A stretch of 13,042 nt of DNA from an uncultured Bacteroidales bacterium (lineage in GTDB: Bacteria > Bacteroidota > Bacteroidia > Bacteroidales > F082). The first letter of the stretch is position 1. Each line of letters starts with the position of its first letter. Location: the NCBI GenBank assembly GCA_937884015.1, contig CALGBV010000103.1, positions 1 through 13,042 of the forward strand, written 5' to 3'. Shown piece after piece: positions 1 through 5,209 of this stretch. The translations under genes and the position numbers were made by a program. The notes below the pieces were generated by a model that ran no database searches, was not told where the DNA came from, and saw only the letters and a program-made list of their open reading frames with translations.

Positions 1-179
1 AACACGGCGAGAACGGTGCCCTCGACCTTGGCCTCTTCCTCAAAAGAAGCCTTGTCTGTCTCATAACTGAACAGGATATCCCCTGCCGCAACCTTGTCAC
101 CTACCTTTTTCTTGAATTCGGTGACGATACAACTTTCAACCGACTGCCCCTGTTTGGGCATAATAACTACATTTGCCAT
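1..179 (-). CDS. Lipoyl domain of a 2-oxoacid dehydrogenase E2 acyltransferase (partial, N-terminus only)
   Basis: The reverse strand reads from ATG at 179 out through the left edge of the window, giving 59 complete residues that begin MANVVIMPKQGQSVES. This is the start of a biotin/lipoyl-attachment domain: the MPKxGQSVESC opening, the KVGDKVAAGDIL turn, and ETDKA, whose lysine (about residue 43) is the expected lipoylation site, followed by an acidic FEEEA stretch. In this family the lipoyl arm shuttles acyl groups between E1, E2 and E3 of pyruvate, branched-chain or acetoin dehydrogenase complexes in the cytoplasm. The catalytic acyltransferase core is outside the window, so the substrate cannot be assigned, and a stand-alone lipoyl protein is not excluded. 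A promoter-like sequence lies upstream at 258-228. The domain call is firm; the complex is inferred. Confidence 0.88.
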   Translation of the reverse strand, partial: MANVVIMPKQGQSVESCIVTEFKKKVGDKVAAGDILFSYETDKASFEEEAKVEGTVLAV

Positions 180-227
180 TGCTTATTTCAGATTAAATAC
201 TTAGAATCAGTGTACAATTATATCCAA

Positions 228-258
228 CAAATATAACAAATCTTCGGCAACTTGTCAA
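228..258 (-). promoter_or_regulatory. Bacteroidetes-type promoter for the lipoyl-domain gene
   Basis: On the minus strand, TTG at 258-256 is followed by a 20-bp spacer and TATATTTG at 235-228. This matches the Bacteroidetes -33 (TTG) and -7 (TAnnTTTG) elements. Initiation would fall near 222, leaving a leader of about 40 nt before the ATG at 179. It is the only promoter in the window where I see both elements at a normal spacing. Confidence 0.6.
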
Positions 259-267
259 TCTATTTAC

Positions 268-275
268 TATATTTG
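268..275 (+). promoter_or_regulatory. -7 box (TATATTTG) for the TSCPD-like lipoprotein gene
   Basis: TATATTTG fits the Bacteroidetes -7 consensus TAnnTTTG and lies 23 nt before the ATG at 299. No convincing -33 TTG is present at about 20 bp upstream. It sits back to back with the minus-strand promoter at 258-228, so the two divergent promoters overlap and could compete or share regulation. Confidence 0.45.
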
Positions 276-298
276 CAACAAACAGACAAGTCAGTACC

Positions 299-1006
299 AT
301 GAATACAGCAACTCATCTCGCCGCAATTGCGGTATGCGCGCTGATTGCATCATCCTGCGCAGGCAATGGAAATAATGGAAGCGGCAATTCTTCCCAAAAC
401 GCTGCCGAAACCTCATCAGTAGCCAACAACGGTTGCAACGGAGTTATCGCAACCGCTTCAGCATCAGATTATATGCACAATGTTAAAGTTCTGAGCGACG
501 TTACCGACGCGAACGGCGCACGCACAATCATCGTAGAGCCTTCAGACGTTTGCTCTGTAAGGATAAACGTCACAGTCAAAAACGGAACCATACTCGACGC
601 CACTTTCACCGGAGGATGCCAGGGCAACACAACGGGAGTCTCGAAACTCGTGGCCGGAATGAAGGTCAAGGATGCCATTAATAAGGAATTCAGAGGCCTC
701 ATCGATGGTTTCTTCGATACCATGAGAAAGAATCAGGATGAAGCATCAACCAACGAATACCGCGAAATGATGGCAGGCTTGAAGGATGATCCGGATGGCC
801 ACGACAAACTGAGAAGAGAACGCATCAATTTGCAGAACAGAATCCAGAAACTGCGCGACGAAATCGCTGTGTTGGAAAACAACATCGGTTTCTTCTCCAA
901 CAGCAAGAATTCTGAACTGATGCGTGCCGAATACGAAAAGAAGATCAACAAGGCCAAGAGCGACCTCAAAGTGCTTGAAGCCAAGCTGAAAATCGCTGAA
1001 GATTAA
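299..1006 (+). CDS. Chimeric lipoprotein: truncated TSCPD domain fused to a DUF349 C-terminal tail
   Basis: This 235-residue protein starts with a lipoprotein signal (hydrophobic AAIAVCALIASSC, lipidated Cys20) and a Gly/Asn/Ser-rich linker. Residues about 60-126 match the first part of the small TSCPD domain: VCSVRINVTVKNG, then FTGGCQGNTTGVSKLV and GMKVKDA. The C-terminal CG...TSCPDQLA portion that names the family is absent. From about residue 126 the chain looks instead like the end of Bacteroidetes DUF349 proteins: INKEFRGLIDGFFD, a linker, then a long coiled coil (about 165-235) containing the hallmark ENNIGFF at 193-199. DUF349 proteins are normally cytoplasmic, so a lipid-anchored copy would be odd. 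The ORF is intact. It may be a true fusion, the scar of a deletion between two genes, or an assembly chimera. Domain recognition rests on remembered family sequences. A terminator follows 25 bases after the stop. Confidence 0.72.
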   Translation: MNTATHLAAIAVCALIASSCAGNGNNGSGNSSQNAAETSSVANNGCNGVIATASASDYMHNVKVLSDVTDANGARTIIVEPSDVCSVRINVTVKNGTILDATFTGGCQGNTTGVSKLVAGMKVKDAINKEFRGLIDGFFDTMRKNQDEASTNEYREMMAGLKDDPDGHDKLRRERINLQNRIQKLRDEIAVLENNIGFFSNSKNSELMRAEYEKKINKAKSDLKVLEAKLKIAED

Positions 1007-1030
1007 TAGTTTACATATCATTAACTCAAA

Positions 1031-1060
1031 AAAAGCACCTCGAAAGGGGTGCTTTTATTG
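1031..1060 (+). terminator. Intrinsic terminator after the chimeric lipoprotein gene
   Basis: AAAAGCACCTC (1031-1041) pairs with GGGGTGCTTTT (1046-1056) around a GAAA tetraloop, with one T-G wobble. The right arm ends in TTTT and is followed by ATTG. The same stem sequence occurs at 5156-5183. The hairpin ends only about 10 bases before the ATG of the next gene, so it also occupies that gene's expected leader. Confidence 0.8.
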
Positions 1061-1066
1061 CTCATT

Positions 1067-2614
1067 ATGAAAGCTAAGTCAAACAAAATCATTCTACTGG
1101 CATTGTGCCTTTTGCTATCGCCAGTCTTTTCTTTTGCTCAAATGGTATGGACGGTTGAAAAAGTGCCCAACACACGCTTGCAGAATGACTCAATCCATGT
1201 TTCGGACCCTGATGACTTGTTGTCGGACAGTTGCGAAATGCGGATTAACGCAGCCTTGAGTTCCATCCGTGACAAGGCCGATGTGTTTGTCGTAGCTCTC
1301 AGTTCGATTGGCGAAACCGAAATCGAGAGATTTGCTGTCGAACTCTTCAACCGTTGGGAAATCGGCGATGCCAAGACCGATAATGGCGTGCTGATGCTGC
1401 TTGCCAAGGAACAACGCAAGCTGAAGTTCGAAACCGGCTATGGCGCTGAAACCATATTGACCGATGCACGCTGCCAGCAGATTTTCACCAAAAACATCGT
1501 ACCTTACTTCAAAGCAGACGACTACGAAGGCGGACTTTGCGCTGGTGTTGCCGAAATCGTGAGCATTTACGATGGCATTATTCCTACGGGATTGGTCACC
1601 ACTTCGCCTAACTACGATTCGGATGATGATGCCTCGGGCTGGTCCAGGTCGGTTCTTGTCATTTTGACAGGTCTGTTGTCCTTGATTGCACTGTTTCCGC
1701 TTATCAACAATAAAGGTGCACATACTACAACGGGCCAGACCCTGTTTTTTGACAAGACCATTGATGGCATTCCGTACTACAACCAGCAACCTCTCGCATG
1801 GACAGGTAATGCTTGGGAAGGCAAAGGGTGTCTTCGGGCCATTCTTGTCGGATTGTCGTTGTCCTTATGGGTTGTAATCGCCCCAATGTTTATCAAAGCA
1901 GACAGTTCGCATTATGATTTGCTTTGCCTGCTTCTGACCATCTTCCTGTATCTTACATGGATGTGCGTACATCATAATGTAAAGACCTTGAATTTGGCTC
2001 AAAAACTGGCACTTGAATCCTCAGATCCAAAATCGGTTTATCAAAAGGCATACGACTATTCGTTGACCAGGACAACTTTAAAACTTGCGCCGTGGATAGC
2101 ATTTTTCTTCCGCAGAAAATATGAGAAAATGATTAATGAAAGCGAGAGTTGCTGTTGTCCTGAATGTCATACGGTGATGTCGGATTATGAAGGCGTTTCG
2201 TTTTCTGAAAATCAAATGCTGGAAACACGACTTGAATCAAAGATTTATCGGCCTTTGAGATGCAGCAACGGACACATTATTGTGGCGGCTTCCAAAGGAA
2301 AACACAATGGCGATTATTCGGTGTGCGACAGCTGTGGGACATGCGCCGTGAAGGTTAAGAGAACCAAGATAATAACGAAAGCGACCACTACGAGTGAAGG
2401 AATTAAGGAACAGGAATCCAAGTGCCTGTTCTGCGGAAAGGAATCAGTATCACAGTCCGCAATTCCGAAAGACACTTCTTATGACGGTGGATACGGTGGC
2501 GGATACAGCGGTGGAAGCAGTTCATCCTCATCGTCATACGGCGGCGGTCATTCGTCGGGAGGATCGTTTGGCGGCGGTCATAGCGGTGGCGGCGGCTACA
2601 CGGGAAGTTGGTAA
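1067..2614 (+). CDS. TPM-domain (YgcG-like) membrane protein with zinc ribbons and Gly/Ser-rich tail
   Basis: The 515-residue protein has a signal peptide (about 1-25, ending SFAQ). A TPM domain follows at about 40-175, with family features SDPDDLLSD, DNGVLMLLAKEQRKLKFETGYG and the Cys/Asp-rich segment up to GGLCAGVAEIV. Three hydrophobic segments lie near 195-213, 256-277 and 283-302, then a cytoplasmic-looking basic region. Cysteine pairs at about 361-367, 398 and 420-426, plus CLFCG at 453-457, suggest one or two zinc ribbons. The end (about 473-515) is a low-complexity Gly/Ser/Tyr/His tail finishing GGGGYTGSW, as is common in YgcG relatives. The family has been linked to membrane and photosystem protein maintenance and to phosphatase activity; its exact role here is unknown. 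I chose ATG 1067 over the in-frame GTG at 1049 because 1049 lies inside the terminator stem and the signal peptide begins at 1067. No promoter was found between that terminator and the start. Confidence 0.85.
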   Translation: MKAKSNKIILLALCLLLSPVFSFAQMVWTVEKVPNTRLQNDSIHVSDPDDLLSDSCEMRINAALSSIRDKADVFVVALSSIGETEIERFAVELFNRWEIGDAKTDNGVLMLLAKEQRKLKFETGYGAETILTDARCQQIFTKNIVPYFKADDYEGGLCAGVAEIVSIYDGIIPTGLVTTSPNYDSDDDASGWSRSVLVILTGLLSLIALFPLINNKGAHTTTGQTLFFDKTIDGIPYYNQQPLAWTGNAWEGKGCLRAILVGLSLSLWVVIAPMFIKADSSHYDLLCLLLTIFLYLTWMCVHHNVKTLNLAQKLALESSDPKSVYQKAYDYSLTRTTLKLAPWIAFFFRRKYEKMINESESCCCPECHTVMSDYEGVSFSENQMLETRLESKIYRPLRCSNGHIIVAASKGKHNGDYSVCDSCGTCAVKVKRTKIITKATTTSEGIKEQESKCLFCGKESVSQSAIPKDTSYDGGYGGGYSGGSSSSSSSYGGGHSSGGSFGGGHSGGGGYTGSW

Positions 2615-2633
2615 CACTTGTTTTTCACTCAAT

Positions 2634-2668
2634 AAGCTGTCGCAAAATCGGCAGCTTTTATTATTTTT
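2634..2668 (+). terminator. Intrinsic terminator after the TPM gene
   Basis: AAGCTGTCG (2634-2642) pairs with CGGCAGCTT (2649-2657) through nine positions including one T-G wobble. The loop is CAAAAT and a T-rich run follows to 2668. It lies 20 bases after the TPM stop codon. Its T-rich tail overlaps the putative -7 box of aroC. Confidence 0.7.
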
Positions 2669-2669
2669 G
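2662..2669 (+). promoter_or_regulatory. Putative aroC -7 box (TATTTTTG) inside the terminator tail
   Basis: TATTTTTG matches TAnnTTTG and ends five bases before the aroC ATG at 2674. Transcription starting 5-7 bases downstream would begin at or next to the start codon, giving a leaderless or nearly leaderless mRNA. No matching -33 TTG is visible, so it could simply be terminator T-tract. Confidence 0.35.
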
Positions 2670-2673
2670 CCGC

Positions 2674-3651
2674 ATGAATGCAAACACGATAGGAAATCTT
2701 TTCACTTTGACCACTTTCGGCGAATCGCACGGAGCGGCCATCGGCGGCGTGATTAATGGTTGCCCATCTCAACTGAAGATTGATTTCGGCCTGATTGAAA
2801 GCGAACTGAAACGTAGGTCGACTGCGCAAACGCAAACCGATTCGCAACGCAAGGAAGCCGACAAGGTTGAGTTCCTTTCCGGCATACTTGATGGCGTCAC
2901 TTTGGGCACACCGATTGCATTTTTGGTCAGAAATACAGACTGCAAGCCGTCGGATTATGACGAACTGAAAGATGTCTATCGTCCTTCACATGCCGACTTC
3001 ACTTATCAGCAGAAATACGGTATCCGTGACTGGCGTGGCGGTGGCCGTGCTTCGGCACGATGCACTTTGCCTATTGTGGTTGCCGGTGCGATTGCAAAGC
3101 AAATGCTGATGACGGAACAAATCTCCGTCAAGGCAGAGATTGCCTCCATGGGTGATGTTGAGCAAGCCCGCAAGGATGGCGATTCTGTTGGCGGCGTGAT
3201 TCATTGCTGCATCAAGAATGTACCAGCTGGTTTGGGCGAACCCATGTTCCACAAGTTTCAGGCTGATTTGGCAGCGGCCATGTTCAGCCTTCCTGCCGTG
3301 AAAGGCTTTGAGTATGGCGATGGCTTTGCCATGGCAACAATGAAAGGTTCGGAATGTAACGATGCTTTTGTCTGCGAAAACGGGGAAATCCATGCGGCAA
3401 CCAATCATTCGGGCGGCATTCAGGGCGGCATAACAAACGGAGAAGACATCTGTTTCGATGTGGCGTTCAAGCCGATTCCTTCCATTGCTTTGCCGCAACA
3501 AACCGTGAATGAGGCAGGGGAGGACTGCACCTTATTAATAAAAGGCCGTCATGACGTGTGTGCCGTTCCAAGAGCCGTTGTTTTGGTCGAGGCTTTGGCC
3601 GCTATGGTTACTGTCGACCATTGGATGCTTTTAAAGAGAAATTCTCATTGA
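2674..3651 (+). CDS. aroC: Chorismate synthase (shortened form)
   Basis: Chorismate synthase converts 5-enolpyruvylshikimate-3-phosphate to chorismate with reduced FMN, the last common step of aromatic biosynthesis. Recognisable motifs are GESHG (17-20 region, His19), YRPSHADFTY (His106), GIRDWRGGGRASAR (117-129), NHSGGIQGGITNGEDI (244-259), FKPIPS and GRHDVCAVPRAV (Asp294). Both catalytic histidines and the C-terminal aspartate are present. At 325 residues it is roughly 30 shorter than usual: the segment between ASMGDVEQ and DGDSVGG (about 158-174) lacks the stretch that normally carries a CPDP-like motif. Some usually conserved spots also differ, including TAQ where PGQ is typical, VINGCP for VIDGCP, and SARCT for SARET. 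Start ATG 2674 gives the standard MNxxGNLF opening; an upstream in-frame extension to 2608 has no family similarity and overlaps the preceding gene. Confidence 0.92.
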   Translation: MNANTIGNLFTLTTFGESHGAAIGGVINGCPSQLKIDFGLIESELKRRSTAQTQTDSQRKEADKVEFLSGILDGVTLGTPIAFLVRNTDCKPSDYDELKDVYRPSHADFTYQQKYGIRDWRGGGRASARCTLPIVVAGAIAKQMLMTEQISVKAEIASMGDVEQARKDGDSVGGVIHCCIKNVPAGLGEPMFHKFQADLAAAMFSLPAVKGFEYGDGFAMATMKGSECNDAFVCENGEIHAATNHSGGIQGGITNGEDICFDVAFKPIPSIALPQQTVNEAGEDCTLLIKGRHDVCAVPRAVVLVEALAAMVTVDHWMLLKRNSH

Positions 3652-3691
3652 GTTTCTATCATTTTGTTTTATAACGTTTTGCAATGTAAAT

Positions 3692-3774
3692 TTACAAAAG
3701 TGTATTTTTTATGGTTAAAATTTCTTGCAAAAGTGTATTTTTGCAGGGGTAAAAACCTTGCAAAAGTGTAAATC
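3692..3774 (+). repeat. Three tandem units with 33-bp period upstream of the ATPase gene
   Basis: CAAAAGTGTA occurs at 3695-3704, 3728-3737 and 3761-3770, exactly 33 bp apart each time. Taken as 33-bp units starting at 3692, 3725 and 3758, the first two agree at 23 of 33 positions; the core is TTRCAAAAGTGTATTTTT. The third is cut short by the ATG at 3775. All copies are in the same orientation and on the same helical face (about three turns apart). They could be operator sites for a regulator, possibly the ATPase itself, or repeated promoter cores. Function is inferred. Confidence 0.75.
3736..3743 (+). promoter_or_regulatory. -7 box (TATTTTTG) for the AAA+ ATPase gene
   Basis: TATTTTTG lies within the second 33-bp unit, and initiation would fall near 3750. 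That puts the third repeat unit inside the short 5' leader and the first two around the polymerase site. The 12-mer GTATTTTTGCAG here also appears ahead of topB at 10871-10882. No clear -33 element is seen. Confidence 0.45.
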
Positions 3775-5121
3775 ATGTTAGTTAGAAAGATTCAAAACAT
3801 TATAGAAGAGCATTTTAGGAATAATCCGAATAAAATTCTTATCATTGACGGAGCACGTCAGATTGGAAAATCTTATATCATCCGTTTTGTCGGAAAGCAA
3901 ATGTTTGAGAATTTTATTGAAATTAATATGCTGGATGACAAACGTGAGAAACGTCGTTTTGAACATGTTTCTTCTGTTGATGATTTTTATATGAGTCTTA
4001 GCGCCGTTGCAGGCAATTTGATGAAAGATAAGGAGAACACTTTAGTCTTTATTGATGAAATTCAGGCATATCCGCAGTTGTTGACATTGCTGAAATTTTT
4101 GCAAGATGACGGTCGTTTTACCTATATTGCCAGTGGTTCGCAATTGGGGATCGCTCTGCACGAAACGCTTTCCGTACCAGGAGGCCGTATTCGGATTGAA
4201 CACATGTATCCTCTTGATTTTGAAGAATTTCTTTGGGCAAATGATTTTGGTACGGAAGCAGTTTCCTTTATCAAAAAGAGGTTTGATTTATGCGAAGGTC
4301 TTGATGAAACTACGCATCGCATATTGCTTGACTTATTCCGAAAATATCTTTTGATTGGAGGTCTGCCTGACGCGGTGAATAAGTTTGTGGAAACTCATAA
4401 CATAGTGTTGGTAAGGGAAATACATGAACAGATTCGGCAATTGTATGAAGAAGATGCTTCGCAATACGACAAAGAGCATAAACTAAGCATCAAACGTATC
4501 TATCAGCTTTTGCCATCGTATCTTGAAAACCGCAAGAAAAGGGTTGTTTTTAATGCCATTGAAGGAACGAAGGGGAAACGGAATTCCGATTATCTGGAGG
4601 AATTTGAGTATTTGGTTTCGTCAGGCATTGCGCTTGAGGTGAAGGCTATTTCCAATCCATCGTTTCCTTTGGTTTCGTCTTGCCAGAAGAATTTGTTGAA
4701 ATTGTATTTAAATGATGTCGGATTGTTGACAAATGTAATGTATAGATACAATATTGATTCCATTATGCGCGATGAAACAAGTGTCAATTTAGGCTCGGTA
4801 TACGAATCGGTTGTGGCATCCGAATTGCGTGCTCATGGTTATGACTTGTATTATTATGACAACCGCAGCAAAGGTGAGGTCGATTTTCTAATTGATGATT
4901 TTGATTCGCTTTCCGCTGTACCAGTCGAAGTGAAATCGGGCAAGGATTATACCATTCACCGTGCTTTGGATCGATTTGTCTCAAACGAAGATTATCATAT
5001 TCGAAAGGCCTTGATTTTGAGTAACGAGCGTGAATGCCGAGTGGATGGAAAAATGCATTATCTTCCGATTTATTATGTCATGTTTCTGAGGCCGAGTTCG
5101 CCAAAGCAAGTGATTCTGTGA
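3775..5121 (+). CDS. AAA+ ATPase with DUF4143 and PD-(D/E)XK-like C-terminus
   Basis: The 448-residue protein has a Walker A GARQIGKS at 26-33, a Walker B LVFIDE at 90-95 and a sensor-like YIASGSQLG near 117-125. The middle region, with EEDASQYDKEHK and an LEEFEYLVSSGIALEV segment, is typical of DUF4143. The C-terminus has YESVVASELR, then EVDFLI and VPVEVKSG, the spacing expected for a PD-(D/E)XK nuclease-fold core. Bacteroidetes often carry many copies of this family; cellular role and substrate are unknown. Base composition is clearly lower in G+C than the neighbours, especially near the start (row 3781-3840 has 15 G/C in 60), which suggests acquisition by transfer. It is a single-gene unit preceded by the 33-bp repeats and followed by a bidirectional terminator. 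Start ATG 3775 gives the usual short N-terminus before Walker A. Confidence 0.88.
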   Translation: MLVRKIQNIIEEHFRNNPNKILIIDGARQIGKSYIIRFVGKQMFENFIEINMLDDKREKRRFEHVSSVDDFYMSLSAVAGNLMKDKENTLVFIDEIQAYPQLLTLLKFLQDDGRFTYIASGSQLGIALHETLSVPGGRIRIEHMYPLDFEEFLWANDFGTEAVSFIKKRFDLCEGLDETTHRILLDLFRKYLLIGGLPDAVNKFVETHNIVLVREIHEQIRQLYEEDASQYDKEHKLSIKRIYQLLPSYLENRKKRVVFNAIEGTKGKRNSDYLEEFEYLVSSGIALEVKAISNPSFPLVSSCQKNLLKLYLNDVGLLTNVMYRYNIDSIMRDETSVNLGSVYESVVASELRAHGYDLYYYDNRSKGEVDFLIDDFDSLSAVPVEVKSGKDYTIHRALDRFVSNEDYHIRKALILSNERECRVDGKMHYLPIYYVMFLRPSSPKQVIL

Positions 5122-5155
5122 AGTCTGGTTTTTTATGCTATATGTTATGGTAGTA

Positions 5156-5183
5156 AAAAAGCACCTCTTTCGAGGTGCTTTTT
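5156..5183. terminator. Bidirectional terminator between the ATPase and the TonB receptor
   Basis: AAAAAGCACCTC (5156-5167) pairs perfectly with GAGGTGCTTTTT (5172-5183) around a TTTC loop. A-rich and T-rich flanks make it functional on both strands, so it serves the plus-strand ATPase (stop at 5121) and the minus-strand receptor (stop at 5210). Its stem is nearly the same as the one at 1031-1056, and its loop is the reverse complement of that one. Confidence 0.85.
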
Positions 5184-5209
5184 CATTTTATCCAAAAGGA
5201 TATGTTGGA

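Noticed and set aside
1049..1066. GTG at 1049 as the TPM gene start.
   Set aside because: It sits within the right arm of the terminator, and the extra residues only precede an already complete signal peptide starting at 1067.
1190..1789. A 199-codon open frame on the minus strand inside the TPM gene; likewise 2986-3501 and 12259-12843.
   Set aside because: They lie wholly antisense to well-supported genes, have unusual composition rich in His, Phe and Arg, no signal or domain, and no promoter.
2608..2673. ATG at 2608 as the aroC start.
   Set aside because: It overlaps the TPM coding end, includes the terminator, and adds residues not found in chorismate synthases; ATG 2674 gives the expected opening.
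3692..3774. The 33-bp repeats as a small CRISPR array.
   Set aside because: Only three units exist, similarity runs partly through the would-be spacers, the repeat core is just 10-18 bp, and no cas genes are nearby.
3652..5155. Terminal inverted repeats or target-site duplications around the ATPase cassette.
   Set aside because: I compared the sequence after the aroC stop with that after the ATPase stop and saw only loose T-rich similarity, with no clean duplication and no transposase.
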